Below are positions 10,292 through 19,841 of a DNA stretch of 64,000 nucleotides, one piece after another. Each line of letters starts with the position of its first letter. Position 1 is the first letter of the stretch. The stretch comes from Pelomonas cellulosilytica (GTDB lineage Bacteria > Pseudomonadota > Gammaproteobacteria > Burkholderiales > Burkholderiaceae_C), in NCBI RefSeq assembly GCF_021353265.1, contig NZ_JAJTWU010000003.1, positions 372,001-436,000 on the forward strand, written 5' to 3'. Both the position numbers and the translations under genes were made by a program. Below the pieces are notes generated by a model. That model worked only from the letters and a program-made list of their open reading frames with translations, was not told where the DNA came from and searched no databases.

Positions 10292-11311
10292 ATGAGCTCC
10301 GTCAACCGCCAGATCGTCTTGGCCTCGCGCCCGCAGGGCGAGGTCACGCCCGACAACTTCCGCCTGATCGAGACGCCGCTGGCGCCGCTGGCCGAAGGCC
10401 AGGTCCGCGTACGCCATCACCTGCTGAGCCTGGATCCGTACATGCGCGGCCGCATGAACGACACGAAGAGCTATGCGCCGCCACAGCAGCTCGGCGAAGT
10501 CATGATCGGCGGCACGGCCGGTGAGGTCGTCGAATCCAGGAACGACCACTTCCAGCTCGGCGACCGGGTTGTTGGCATGGGCGGCTGGCAGGAGTATCAG
10601 ACGGTGGACGCCCGGGACCGTGGCGCGCTGCGCAAGGTGGACACGACGCACATCCCGCTGTCGGCCTACCTGGGCGCGGTCGGCATGCCGGGCGTGACGG
10701 CCTGGTACGGCCTCGTGAGGATCATCGCCCCCAAGGCCGGCGAAACGGTCGTCGTCAGCGCCGCCAGCGGCGCTGTCGGCTCCGCCGTCGGACAGCTCGC
10801 CAAGGCGCGCGGCTGCCGCGTCGTCGGCGTGGCCGGCGGCGCCGAAAAGTGCCGTTATGTGACCGACGAACTGGGCTTCGACGCCTGCGTCGACTACAAG
10901 CAGCACGCCGACCTGAAGGCGCTGTCCGGCGCGTTGAAGGCCGCCTGCCCGGACGGTATCGACGGCCACTTCGAGAACGTCGGCGGCCTGGTGCTGGACG
11001 CGGTACTGCTGCGCGCCAATGCGTTCAGCCGCGTGGCGCTGTGCGGAATGATCTCCGGCTACAACGGCGAGCCCATCCCGCTGCAGTTCCCTCAGCTCAT
11101 GCTCACGAACCGCATGAAGGTGCAGGGCTTCATCGTGTCGGAGCATATGGATGTCTGGCCCGAAGCGCTGCAGGACCTGGGCGGCCTGGTCGCCGCCGGC
11201 CAACTCAAATACCGCGAGACCATCGCCCAGGGCCTGGCCGCCGCGCCCGACGCCTTCATCGGTCTGCTCAAGGGCCGCAACTTCGGCAAGCAACTCGTCC
11301 AACTCATCTGA
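10292..11311 (+). CDS. NADP-dependent MDR-type oxidoreductase (CurA/YncB-like)
   Basis: Medium-chain dehydrogenase/reductase without the catalytic zinc ligands, 339 residues. The N-terminus NRQIVLASRPQGEVTPDNFR and LLSLDPYMRGRMND are hallmarks of the NADPH-dependent curcumin reductase/leukotriene-B4-dehydrogenase-like group; the nucleotide-binding region is VVVSAASGAVGSAVGQLAKA. It probably reduces alpha,beta-unsaturated carbonyls. Its stop overlaps the next start by one base. Confidence 0.88.
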   Translation: MSSVNRQIVLASRPQGEVTPDNFRLIETPLAPLAEGQVRVRHHLLSLDPYMRGRMNDTKSYAPPQQLGEVMIGGTAGEVVESRNDHFQLGDRVVGMGGWQEYQTVDARDRGALRKVDTTHIPLSAYLGAVGMPGVTAWYGLVRIIAPKAGETVVVSAASGAVGSAVGQLAKARGCRVVGVAGGAEKCRYVTDELGFDACVDYKQHADLKALSGALKAACPDGIDGHFENVGGLVLDAVLLRANAFSRVALCGMISGYNGEPIPLQFPQLMLTNRMKVQGFIVSEHMDVWPEALQDLGGLVAAGQLKYRETIAQGLAAAPDAFIGLLKGRNFGKQLVQLI

Positions 11312-11766
11312 TGACCACCGACCTTCTCTGGGACTGCCAGCCCTTCGACGCCCTGCCGGGCCATACCGTCTATGCGCTGCTGCAATTGCGCACCGAGGTG
11401 TTCGTCATGGAGCAGCAATGCCTGTTCCAGGACATGGACGGGCTGGATCTGCTCGGCTGGCACCTTCTCGGCTGGGCCGACGACGGCCGGCTCGCGGCCT
11501 GTGCGCGGCTGCTGCCCGCCGGCGTGAAGGCGCCCGAGGCCGTGATCGGCCGCGTCATCACCGCGCCCTGGGCGCGCGGCCAGGGCCAGGGCCATGCGCT
11601 GATGAGCCAGGCACTGGCGCATTGCGAGCGGCTGTGGCCTGGCGAGCCCGTCACGCTGCACGCCCAGGCCCGGCTGGAGGCCTACTACCGCCGGCACGGC
11701 TTTCGCACGGTGTCCGAGCCCTACATCGAAGACGGCATCCCGCACGTGGAAATGCGCCGCCCCTGA
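11311..11766 (+). CDS. GNAT-family N-acetyltransferase (ElaA-like)
   Basis: 151-residue acetyltransferase. LLQLRTEVFVMEQQCLFQDM and the acetyl-CoA-binding RVITAPWARGQGQGHALM motif match the ElaA family, whose substrate is unknown. The C-terminal RLEAYYRRHGF is the usual GNAT beta-bulge region. It is translationally coupled to the upstream oxidoreductase. Confidence 0.87.
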   Translation: MTTDLLWDCQPFDALPGHTVYALLQLRTEVFVMEQQCLFQDMDGLDLLGWHLLGWADDGRLAACARLLPAGVKAPEAVIGRVITAPWARGQGQGHALMSQALAHCERLWPGEPVTLHAQARLEAYYRRHGFRTVSEPYIEDGIPHVEMRRP

Positions 11767-11831
11767 GCCACACGGCGATGCCCCGGCGCCAGCTCGGCTG
11801 AGAGCCGGCGAGCCCCAGGGACAATCGGCGC

Positions 11832-13085
11832 ATGAGTTCCCCGATCGAAGTCGCCATCATCGGCGGCGGCCCCGCCGGCCTGATGGCCGCCGAGGTGCTG
11901 GCCGCCGCGGGCCGCACCGTCACCGTGTTCGACGCCAAGCCCAGCGTCGGCCGCAAGTTCCTGCTGGCCGGCAAGGGCGGCCTGAACCTCACGCATGCCG
12001 AACCCTTCGACCCCTTCGTCGGCCGCTTCGGCGAGCGGGCGGCGCGCGTCGAGCCACTGCTGCGCGGCTTCGATGCCGATGCGCTGCGGGCCTGGGCGGC
12101 GGGCCTCGGCGTGGAGACGTTTGTCGGCACGTCCGGCCGCGTCTTCCCGACCGACCTGAAGGCCGCGCCGCTGCTGCGCGCTTGGCTGCACCGGCTGCGC
12201 GCCGGTGGCGTGAAGTTCGCAATGCGCCACCGCTGGACCGGCTGGGCCGACGATGGCGCGCTGCGCTTCGACACGCCCGACGGCGAGCGCCTCGTGCGTC
12301 CGCGCGCGACTCTGCTGGCGCTGGGCGGTGCGTCCTGGCCGCAACTCGGCTCGGACGGCGCCTGGGCCCCCTGGCTGCAGGCCCGCGGTGTCGACATCGC
12401 GCCGCTGCGGCCGGCCAACTGCGGCTTCGATGTCGGCCCTACGGCCGCGCACGCGGGCAGCCCAGGCTGGAGTGAGCGCTTTGCCGGCGAGTTCGCCGGA
12501 CAGCCCGTCAAGCCGGCGGCGCTGGAGGCCGACGGCTTCGCCCAGCGCCCGGGCGAGTTCGTCATCACGGCCACCGGCATCGAGGGCTCGCTGGTCTACG
12601 CCGCCAGCGCCGCGCTGCGCGAGCAGATCGCCCGCGACGGCACCGCCACGCTGCACCTGGACCTGCTGCCGCAGCTGACGCCCGAACGCGTGCTGGCCGA
12701 AGTGAAGCACCCGCGCGGCAGCCGCTCGCTGTCGTCGCACCTGAAGAGCCGGCTGCACCTGAGCCCGCTGAAGCTGGGCCTGCTGCACGAGCTGCTGACG
12801 CGCGAGCAGATGCTGGATGCCGCCACGCTGGCCGGCGCGCTGAAGCGCCTGCCGCTGACGCTGCACGCGCCGCGCCCGGTGGCCGAGGCCATCAGCACCG
12901 CCGGCGGGGTGCGTTTCGAGGCGCTGACCGACGGGCTGATGCTGCGAACGATGCCCGGCGTCTTCTGCGCCGGCGAGATGCTGGACTGGGAAGCCCCGAC
13001 CGGCGGCTACCTGCTGACCGCCAGTATGGCCAGTGGTCGTGCCGCGGCCCAGGGCCTGCAAGCTTGGCTGGCCGGCGTCGGCTGA
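11832..13085 (+). CDS. NAD(P)/FAD-dependent flavoprotein, HI0933/PP_4765 type
   Basis: 417-residue two-dinucleotide-binding flavoprotein. The FAD motif IGGGPAGLMAAEVLA is at the N-terminus, followed by VGRKFLLAGKGGLNLTH, diagnostic of the HI0933/YhiN family, and a C-terminal FAD-binding CAGEMLDWEAPTGGYLL. The subgroup resembles Pseudomonas PP_4765 proteins, whose function is unknown. It starts 65 bases after the acetyltransferase gene. Confidence 0.88.
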   Translation: MSSPIEVAIIGGGPAGLMAAEVLAAAGRTVTVFDAKPSVGRKFLLAGKGGLNLTHAEPFDPFVGRFGERAARVEPLLRGFDADALRAWAAGLGVETFVGTSGRVFPTDLKAAPLLRAWLHRLRAGGVKFAMRHRWTGWADDGALRFDTPDGERLVRPRATLLALGGASWPQLGSDGAWAPWLQARGVDIAPLRPANCGFDVGPTAAHAGSPGWSERFAGEFAGQPVKPAALEADGFAQRPGEFVITATGIEGSLVYAASAALREQIARDGTATLHLDLLPQLTPERVLAEVKHPRGSRSLSSHLKSRLHLSPLKLGLLHELLTREQMLDAATLAGALKRLPLTLHAPRPVAEAISTAGGVRFEALTDGLMLRTMPGVFCAGEMLDWEAPTGGYLLTASMASGRAAAQGLQAWLAGVG

Positions 13086-13098
13086 GCGGACGCGGGCT

Positions 13099-13743
13099 TC
13101 ACGCGCCCAGCAGCGCCTTCACGCGCAGCAGCCAGTCGCGCCGGTCGGCAATGCCGATCTGGCCGCCATTGATGCGCTGCGTGACCTGCGTGATCTGGTC
13201 GGCATCCGCCAGCGCATTGCAGCCCTTGGACTCCCACTCGGCAGCGGCGATGGGCACGGCCCAGGCGGCGCCGAAGCACAGATCCGGATCGGCCTCGAAG
13301 TCCGGCGCGTCGGGCGTGAAGCTGCGCACGATGCGGGTGGCCTCCTGGTAGCTGTCGCGGCCGGTGAGCTGCAGCAGGCCGCGGCCGCGGTAGCGGAAGC
13401 CGTCGCCCGGCTGCGTGTTGCCCATGCGGCCGCCATAGACCTCGTTGGCCAGCCGCTCAGGGTTGTTGGCGAACTGCGCCGGGTCCAGAGGCCCCAGCGG
13501 CTGGAAGCGCTTGGGCCACACGACGGTCAGGCGGGGTGCGCTGTAGTTCAGGTTTTCCACCTGCACCGTCAGCGCGCCGCTTTCGTGCAGCACCTGCGCC
13601 AGGAAATGCGCGAGCCTCAGCTTGTTCTCGGTGATGCCATGCCGGTCCAGCACCGGCTGCGCCGTCGCGGCGGCCTCGCGGTAGCTGGAACGCGCGTTGG
13701 GCGCGAGCTGCGTCAACAGGGGCAGAGACAGGACGATGGGCAT
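13099..13743 (-). CDS. Glycoside hydrolase family 19 / endolysin-like protein
   Basis: 214-residue lysozyme-like enzyme. AHFLAQVLHESG carries the catalytic Glu, GFRYRGRGLLQLTGRDSY is the GH19 substrate-cleft motif, and VTQRINGG is the conserved third segment. No signal peptide is obvious, as with phage-type endolysins or type VI effectors of this family. It is a lone gene convergent with the flavoprotein gene (13 bases between stops); no other phage genes surround it. Substrate (chitin or peptidoglycan) is undecided. Confidence 0.85.
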   Translation of the reverse strand: MPIVLSLPLLTQLAPNARSSYREAAATAQPVLDRHGITENKLRLAHFLAQVLHESGALTVQVENLNYSAPRLTVVWPKRFQPLGPLDPAQFANNPERLANEVYGGRMGNTQPGDGFRYRGRGLLQLTGRDSYQEATRIVRSFTPDAPDFEADPDLCFGAAWAVPIAAAEWESKGCNALADADQITQVTQRINGGQIGIADRRDWLLRVKALLGA

Positions 13744-13860
13744 GGGGACCTCCCGACGGCGTGCGCGGCAGCCTAGCCATTTGCCCGGCGCGGCGCTTCA
13801 ACGCGATTGAGGATGCCGCTTTGGCAAAATGCCTGGGTCGCATATTCCTCTGGGCGCCGC

Positions 13861-16203
13861 ATGGCGCCCTTCGTCTTTGTGGATCACATCGTTTCGCAGA
13901 TCGCCGCCGAGCTGAAGGTTCGGCCCGCCCAGGTGCAGGCCGCCGTCGAGCTGCTGGATGGCGGGGCCACCGTGCCCTTCATCGCCCGCTACCGCAAAGA
14001 GGCCACCGACGGCCTGGACGACATCCAGCTGCGTGAGCTGGACGCCCGGCTTGCCTATCTGCGCGAGCTGGCCGACCGCCGCGAGGCCGTGCTTAAAAGC
14101 ATCGCCGAGCAGGGCAAGCTGACGTCCGAGCTGGAGGCCGCCATCCGGGCCGCGCCCACCAAGCAGGAGCTGGAAGACCTCTACCTGCCCTACAAGGTCA
14201 AGCGCCGCACCAAGGGCCTGATCGCCCGCGAGGCCGGGCTGGAGCCACTGGCCGATGCGCTGTTCGCCGACCCGTCGCTGGACCCGCAGGCCGAGGCGGC
14301 GAAGTTCCTGAACCCCGACGCCGGCTTTGCCGACAGCTTCGCCGTACTGGACGGCGTGCGCGACCTGCTGTCCGAGCGCTGGGCCGAGGATGCGGTGCTC
14401 GTCGGCAAGCTGCGCGAGTGGCTGTGGGAGGAAGGGCTGTTCCAGTCCAAGCTGATGGACGGCAAGAACGGCGAGCTGCCGGACAACGCCAAGTTCCGCG
14501 ACTACTTCGACTACGCCGAGCCCATCAAGACCGTGCCGTCGCACCGCGCGCTGGCGGTTTTCCGCGGCCGCACTCAGGAGCTGCTGGACGCCAAGCTGGT
14601 GCTCGATGAAGAGCCAGTGGCCGGCCAGCCGGGCCTGGCCGAAGGCCGCATCGCGTCGCACCTGGGCTGGCGCCATGCCAACCGCCCGGGCGACGCGCTG
14701 ATCCGCAAGACCATCGGCTGGACTTGGAAGGTCAAGCTGTCGCTGAGCCTGGAGCGCGACCTGTTCGCGCGTCTTCGGGAGTCTGCCGAGGCGACGGCCA
14801 TCAAGGTTTTCGCCGAGAACCTGCGCGACCTGCTGCTTGCCGCACCCGCCGGCAAGCGTGTCGTCATGGGGCTGGACCCCGGCATCCGCACCGGCGTGAA
14901 GGTGGCTGTCGTGTCCGACACCGGCCGCGTGCTGGACACCTCCACCGTCTACCCGCACGAGCCGCGCCGCGACTGGGACGGCAGCCTGCACACGCTGGCC
15001 AAACTGTGCGCGACGCATGGTGTGAACCTCATCGCCATCGGCAACGGCACTGCCAGCCGCGAGACCGACAAGCTGGCTGGCGAGCTGATCAAGAAGCTGC
15101 AGGCGCTGGATGCCAGCGTGCAGATCGAACGCGTCGTCGTCAGCGAGGCCGGTGCATCGGTCTACTCGGCCAGCGAGTTCGCCTCCAGGGAGCTGCCCGA
15201 CCTGGACGTGAGCCTGCGCGGTGCCGTGTCCATCGCCCGCCGCCTGCAGGACCCGCTGGCCGAGCTGGTCAAGATCGATCCCAAGAGCATCGGCGTCGGC
15301 CAGTACCAACACGACGTGAACCAGAGTGAGATGGCTCGCGCGCTGGACGCCGTCGTAGAGGACTGCGTGAACAAGGTCGGCGTGGACCTGAACACCGCCT
15401 CGCAGGCGTTGCTGGCCCGCGTGTCCGGCCTGTCCGCATCGGTCGCCGCCAGCATCGTGCGCTGGCGTGACGCCAACGGCGCGTTCCGCAACCGCCAACA
15501 GCTGCTGGACGTGACGGGCCTGGGCCCCAAGACCTTCGAGCAGTCGGCTGGCTTCTTGCGCATCCGCGGCGGCGACAACCCGCTGGACTTCTCCGGCGTC
15601 CACCCCGAGACCTACCCGCTCGTCCAGAAGGCACTGGGCCTGCTGAAGCGCCCGGCCGAGGAGGTCATCGGCCGCAGCGAGGTGCTACGCGCGCTCAAGC
15701 CCGAGCTGCTGGCCGACGAGACCTTTGGTCTCATTACCGTCAAGGACGTACTGGCCGAGCTGGAAAAGCCCGGCCGTGACCCGCGCCCGGACTTCAAGGT
15801 CGCCCGCTTCAATGATGGCGTCGAGGACGTGAAGGACCTGCAGCCCGGCATGGTGCTGGAAGGCACGGTCAGCAACGTGGCGCAGTTTGGCGCCTTCGTG
15901 GACCTGGGCGTGCACCAGGATGGGCTGATCCACGTCAGCCAGCTCTCCAACAAGTTCGTCAACGATGCCCGCGAGATCGTCAAGACGGGCGACATCGTCA
16001 AGGTCAAGGTGCTGGAGGTGGACCTGGCCCGCCAGCGCATCTCGCTGACGATGAAGCTGGACGCGCAGGCGCCACGCGGCCCGAAGCAGGACAACGCCTT
16101 CCGCCCAGCCGCACGCCACGAGCGCCAGGGCGGTGGCTCGCGCGACGCCCAGCCCGCCGGCGGCAACGCGATGGCTGCAGCCTTCGCCAAGCTCAAACGC
16201 TGA
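13861..16203 (+). CDS. tex: Tex-family RNA-binding transcription accessory protein
   Basis: 780 residues, the usual Tex length. I chose the ATG at 13861 (MAPFVFVDHIVSQIAAELKV). Order: an N-terminal helical region with the conserved TVPFIARYRKEATDGLDD near 35-50; a YqgF-like RNase H fold with GLDPGIRTGVKVAVV near 335; helix-hairpin-helix elements (LNTASQALLARVSGLSASVA) near 510; and an S1 RNA-binding domain about 655-730 (LEGTVSNVAQFGAFVDLGVH). Tex binds nucleic acid and influences transcription and virulence genes in other bacteria. Confidence 0.95.
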   Translation: MAPFVFVDHIVSQIAAELKVRPAQVQAAVELLDGGATVPFIARYRKEATDGLDDIQLRELDARLAYLRELADRREAVLKSIAEQGKLTSELEAAIRAAPTKQELEDLYLPYKVKRRTKGLIAREAGLEPLADALFADPSLDPQAEAAKFLNPDAGFADSFAVLDGVRDLLSERWAEDAVLVGKLREWLWEEGLFQSKLMDGKNGELPDNAKFRDYFDYAEPIKTVPSHRALAVFRGRTQELLDAKLVLDEEPVAGQPGLAEGRIASHLGWRHANRPGDALIRKTIGWTWKVKLSLSLERDLFARLRESAEATAIKVFAENLRDLLLAAPAGKRVVMGLDPGIRTGVKVAVVSDTGRVLDTSTVYPHEPRRDWDGSLHTLAKLCATHGVNLIAIGNGTASRETDKLAGELIKKLQALDASVQIERVVVSEAGASVYSASEFASRELPDLDVSLRGAVSIARRLQDPLAELVKIDPKSIGVGQYQHDVNQSEMARALDAVVEDCVNKVGVDLNTASQALLARVSGLSASVAASIVRWRDANGAFRNRQQLLDVTGLGPKTFEQSAGFLRIRGGDNPLDFSGVHPETYPLVQKALGLLKRPAEEVIGRSEVLRALKPELLADETFGLITVKDVLAELEKPGRDPRPDFKVARFNDGVEDVKDLQPGMVLEGTVSNVAQFGAFVDLGVHQDGLIHVSQLSNKFVNDAREIVKTGDIVKVKVLEVDLARQRISLTMKLDAQAPRGPKQDNAFRPAARHERQGGGSRDAQPAGGNAMAAAFAKLKR

Positions 16204-16241
16204 CCTTTGTCATCGGCAAGCGGTACTGTCAACATGCGGAA

Positions 16242-16305
16242 CGCCTCGGCCGTTGCGTCGGATTGATCACTGCAAGCCATCCGGGCTTGCAGTCCGGCCG
16301 AGGCG
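16242..16305 (+). promoter_or_regulatory. Nested hairpin in the leader of the TonB-receptor gene
   Basis: Two perfect nested inverted repeats sit between tex and the TonB-receptor gene. The outer 11-base arms are CGCCTCGGCCG (16242-16252) and CGGCCGAGGCG (16295-16305). The inner 10-base arms are ACTGCAAGCC (16269-16278) and GGCTTGCAGT (16284-16293), separated from the outer arms by 16 bases on the left and 1 on the right. No T-run follows. It could end tex transcription without a U-tract or regulate the receptor mRNA; no known riboswitch core was recognised. Confidence 0.55.
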
Positions 16306-16360
16306 CGTGCCACGCGCTGGCTGCAACGTGCGCCGCCACGAACCTTCGGAGTCCTTCTTG

Positions 16361-18607
16361 TTGAAAACACCCGCCCTCGCCTCGCTGCTGCTGCTGTGCC
16401 CCGCCCTCGTCCTGGCCCAGCAGGAGGTCGACCGCGCCCAGCCTGCCACCCCCATGCCCGGCAACCAGCAACTGGAGCGCGTGTCCGTCACACGCCAGCA
16501 GACCGAGACCGACCTGCGTCGTCGCGAGCCCGTGGCCAAGCAGTTGTACGGTCGTGACGAACTCGACAAGTACGGTGACTCGCAACTCTCCGATGTGCTG
16601 AAGCGCCTGCCCGGCATCAACGTCTCGGGCGGTCAGCTGCGCATGCGCGGCCTGGGCGGCGCCTACACGCAGATCCTCGTCAACGGTGAACCGGCGCCCC
16701 CCGGGTTCAGCCTGGACAACCTGAACCCAGCGCAGGTCGAGCGCCTGGAGGTGACCAAGGCCCCGACGGCCGACCAGAGTGCCCAGGCCATCGCGGGCAC
16801 GCTGAACATCATCCTGAAGGACGCGCCGCGCGTCGTGCAGAAGGACATGCGCCTGGGCCTGGCCTACGCCAGCGAGAAGCCGGTGATCAACGCCGGCTTC
16901 ACCTACGGCGATCGCGTTGTCGGCGGCCTGGGCTTCGTGCTGCCGATCTCGTTCTACCAATGGAACAACGTCAACGAGACCGACAGCGAACGCGTGCGCG
17001 ACAGCGGCCACACCCACCTGAAGTCCGAAGGACGCGACCGCGGCTTCGGCCGGGGCTTCAACATGTCGCCGCGCCTGAACTGGAAGCTCAACGACGACGA
17101 ATCGCTGACGCTGCAGGGCTTCTTCGTGCAGAACCGCTTCCGCAACGAGGGCTGGAACAACACCGAGGTGCTGGCCTCCGACGCCAGCAGCGTCGTGCCA
17201 CCGAGCCTGCGCGACACGAGCCGCAACCGCGGCACCTTCTCGGCGCAACGGCTGAACGTGCAATACAACAACCGCTTCGACGAGGACCGCCGCATCGAGC
17301 TGCGGGCTGGCGTGGGCAGCGGCGGCGCCGACTTCAACTCCGACTTCTACGGTCGCAACACGGACGGCACGCCGGCCATCGACCGCTTCACGTCGGGCCA
17401 CAACCGCAACCGCAACGCGACGCTGTCGGGCAAGTACAGCCAATACGCCGGCGAGTCGCACACGATCACGACCGGCGGCGAGCTGGAGCGGCGCACGCGT
17501 GACGAAACCCGCGGCACGCAGCAGCTGGACTACAGCCAATCCAATCCCAAGCTCGAAGACCTGCTGCCCGGCGTGGAAGGCCAGCCGTTCAACGCAACCA
17601 TCACGCGCTCGGCGATTTATGTGCAGGACGAGTGGGAGATCAACAACCAGTGGTCGGCCTACGCGGGCGTGCGCCACGAGCAGATCAAGACGGCCAGCAA
17701 CGGCGACGGTAGCAATTTCGACAGCACAAGCAAAGTCACCACGCCGCTGCTGCACGTGAACTACAAGCCCGACCCCAAGGGCCGCGACCTGATCCGCGCC
17801 AGCCTGACGCGCAGCTACAAGGCCGCCGACGTGCAGCAGCTCATCGCCCGCCCGACGGTCAACACGGACTATGACGTCCGCGGCCCGAACGCGCGCGTCA
17901 ACACCGTGCTCGGCCCCGACCGCGTCGGCAACCCGCAGCTCAAGCCCGAACTGGCCACGGGCCTGGACGTCGCCTGGGAAACCTACCTGCCGGCTGGCGG
18001 GCTGTTCTCCGTGGGCGTGTTCCAGCGCCGCATCACCGACCTGATCCGTACCGACCAGCCGCGCCTGATGGCCGTGCCGTGGGCCGACACGCAGCGCTAC
18101 GTCATCACGCAGGTCAACCTCAGCAAGGCGACGACGCAGGGGCTTGAGCTGGAGGTCAAGGGCCGCGCCGGCGAGCTCTTCCCCAGCCTGTTCGACGTCG
18201 CCACCGCGCTAAACCTGCGCGCGTCGTTGAACGTCTACCGCTCCAAGGTGGCGGACATTCCCGGGCCGGACAACCGGCTGGAAGGCCAGCAGCCCTGGCA
18301 GCTGAACTTCGGGGCCGACTACCGGCTCAAGAGCCTGCCGATCAACATGGGCTTCAGCGCACAGATCGCGCCCGAGTTCGACGTGCAGCAAAGCCTCATC
18401 CAGTCGCAGACCTCACTGGCCGCCCGCTCGCTGGACGCATTCGCCGCGATGCAGCTGAGCAAGGAAGACAGCGTGCGCGTCAGCGTCAACGGCCTGTTCC
18501 AGCCCAAGCAGGGCACGCGCGTCGTCATCGCCAATTCGCCGGACTACAACCTCAGCGAGCGCCAGCCAGTGCCGTGGTGGGCGGTGAACTGGGAACACAA
18601 GTTCTGA
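16361..18607 (+). CDS. TonB-dependent outer-membrane receptor
   Basis: About 748 residues. The start is probably TTG at 16361 (or the adjacent TTG at 16358): it places GGAG at a normal distance and yields the signal peptide KTPALASLLLLCPALVLAQQ. The plug domain has SDVLKRLPGINVSGGQLRMR, LRMRGLGGAYTQILVNGEPA and VERLEVTKAPTADQSAQAIA. A long beta-barrel follows, ending RQPVPWWAVNWEHKF with a C-terminal aromatic residue. The substrate cannot be told; iron-siderophore or small-molecule uptake are both possible. No TonB or sigma/anti-sigma genes are adjacent. Confidence 0.88.
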   Translation: MKTPALASLLLLCPALVLAQQEVDRAQPATPMPGNQQLERVSVTRQQTETDLRRREPVAKQLYGRDELDKYGDSQLSDVLKRLPGINVSGGQLRMRGLGGAYTQILVNGEPAPPGFSLDNLNPAQVERLEVTKAPTADQSAQAIAGTLNIILKDAPRVVQKDMRLGLAYASEKPVINAGFTYGDRVVGGLGFVLPISFYQWNNVNETDSERVRDSGHTHLKSEGRDRGFGRGFNMSPRLNWKLNDDESLTLQGFFVQNRFRNEGWNNTEVLASDASSVVPPSLRDTSRNRGTFSAQRLNVQYNNRFDEDRRIELRAGVGSGGADFNSDFYGRNTDGTPAIDRFTSGHNRNRNATLSGKYSQYAGESHTITTGGELERRTRDETRGTQQLDYSQSNPKLEDLLPGVEGQPFNATITRSAIYVQDEWEINNQWSAYAGVRHEQIKTASNGDGSNFDSTSKVTTPLLHVNYKPDPKGRDLIRASLTRSYKAADVQQLIARPTVNTDYDVRGPNARVNTVLGPDRVGNPQLKPELATGLDVAWETYLPAGGLFSVGVFQRRITDLIRTDQPRLMAVPWADTQRYVITQVNLSKATTQGLELEVKGRAGELFPSLFDVATALNLRASLNVYRSKVADIPGPDNRLEGQQPWQLNFGADYRLKSLPINMGFSAQIAPEFDVQQSLIQSQTSLAARSLDAFAAMQLSKEDSVRVSVNGLFQPKQGTRVVIANSPDYNLSERQPVPWWAVNWEHKF

Positions 18608-18612
18608 GGCCT

Positions 18613-19707
18613 GTGGCGGGTGCGCTGCAGGTCCACGCCGGCCCGGTCGCCCGGGCCCGCCTGGCCGAGCGCGGCCTGCGCGCCGAGGATGTCGGCCTCA
18701 TCCCGGCCGCGGCCGGTGGCCCCAAGGGGCTGATCCTCAACGGCCTGGACCGCTTCATCTTCGGCGACTGGCTGGTGCAGAGCCACCACCCCGTACACCT
18801 CGTCGGCGCCAGCATCGGCGCCTGGCGCATGGCCACCGCGGCGCTGGCTCATCGGGAAGTCGCCGCCGCGTTCAACACGATGGCCGAGGCCTACGTGACG
18901 CAGGAATACGACGTGCTGCCCGGCGAGAAGCGCCCGCGGCCCGAGGGCGTCAGCCAGCGCTTCGGAGAAATCCTGGCCGAGATCTTCGAAGGCCGCGAGG
19001 CCGACGTGCTGGCACACCCGCGCTACCGGCTGCACGTCGTGACGTCGCGAGGGCAAAACCGGGGGCTGGGCCTGCTGGCACGCGAAGGCCGGCTTCGCAC
19101 TCCGCTGGGCTACCTCGGCGCGTTCGCGGCCAACGCGGTGTCGCGCCCGCTGCTGGGCCGGTTCCTCGAACGCGTCATCTTCTCCGACCCGCGCGACCGC
19201 CTGCCGCTGAAGCTCAACGACTTCACGACGCGCGAGGTGCATCTGTCGGGCGCCAACCTGCGCGGCGCCCTGCTGGCCAGCTGCTCCATCCCGTTCTGGC
19301 TGCGGGCTCAGCAGGACCTGCCCGGTGCGCCACGCGGCGCCTACTGGGACGGCGGCATTACCGACTACCACCTGCACTTGGACTACCGCTCGCTGCAGGC
19401 TTCGGGCGCGCCCCTGGTGCTGTATCCGCATTTCCAGCGCCAGGTGGTGCCCGGCTGGCTGGACAAGGCGCTCAAGCACCGCCATCGCGCCACCGCCTTC
19501 CTCGACAACGTCGTGCTGCTGCGCCCGTCACCGGCGTGGATCGCCTGCCTGCCGGGCGCCAAGCTGCCGGACCGCAACGACTTCATGGCGCTGGATGCCG
19601 ACGAGCGCCGGCGCCGCTGGCGCATCGCGGTGAGCGAAAGCCAGCGCCTCGCCGATGAATTCGCTGCGTTGACCGCGCGCGACACTGTCCAGGCGCTGCC
19701 GCTTTAG
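18613..19707 (+). CDS. Patatin-like phospholipase family protein
   Basis: About 364 residues with a GTG start at 18613 just after the receptor stop. The nucleophile elbow is GASIGAWR (Ser near residue 69) and the catalytic Asp is in YWDGGITDYH; an oxyanion-type glycine stretch AAAGGPKGL precedes it. These are the Ser/Asp dyad and glycine-rich loop of patatin lipases. No signal peptide is seen, so it likely acts in the cytoplasm on membrane lipids. Five bases separate it from the receptor gene, implying co-transcription. Confidence 0.85.
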   Translation: MAGALQVHAGPVARARLAERGLRAEDVGLIPAAAGGPKGLILNGLDRFIFGDWLVQSHHPVHLVGASIGAWRMATAALAHREVAAAFNTMAEAYVTQEYDVLPGEKRPRPEGVSQRFGEILAEIFEGREADVLAHPRYRLHVVTSRGQNRGLGLLAREGRLRTPLGYLGAFAANAVSRPLLGRFLERVIFSDPRDRLPLKLNDFTTREVHLSGANLRGALLASCSIPFWLRAQQDLPGAPRGAYWDGGITDYHLHLDYRSLQASGAPLVLYPHFQRQVVPGWLDKALKHRHRATAFLDNVVLLRPSPAWIACLPGAKLPDRNDFMALDADERRRRWRIAVSESQRLADEFAALTARDTVQALPL

Positions 19708-19753
19708 AATCACGGTTCCCTCCCCTCACAAGAGCGAGAAAGGCACCCTGGTT

Positions 19754-19795
19754 ATGACACCGCGAACTACGACCACCACCTTCACCGGTAACTAG
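19754..19795 (+). CDS. Threonine-rich leader peptide of thrS
   Basis: A 13-codon reading frame, ATG to TAG, encoding MTPRTTTTTFTGN: seven of thirteen residues are Thr, with five in a row. A strong ribosome site GAGAAAGG lies at 19736-19743, 10 bases before the ATG. It is followed 46 bases after its stop by an intrinsic terminator and then by thrS. This is the arrangement of ribosome-mediated attenuation, in which stalling at Thr codons when charged tRNA-Thr is scarce would prevent terminator formation and raise ThrRS. The peptide itself presumably has no function. Confidence 0.85.
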   Translation: MTPRTTTTTFTGN

Positions 19796-19841
19796 TCGGC
19801 CGCGGCACGTCACGTCTTCTCGCCCCTCAAGGGCACGAACA

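Noticed and set aside
13099..13743. Prophage fragment around the GH19 enzyme
   Set aside because: No other phage gene, integrase or repeat flanks it, and its neighbours are ordinary chromosomal genes.
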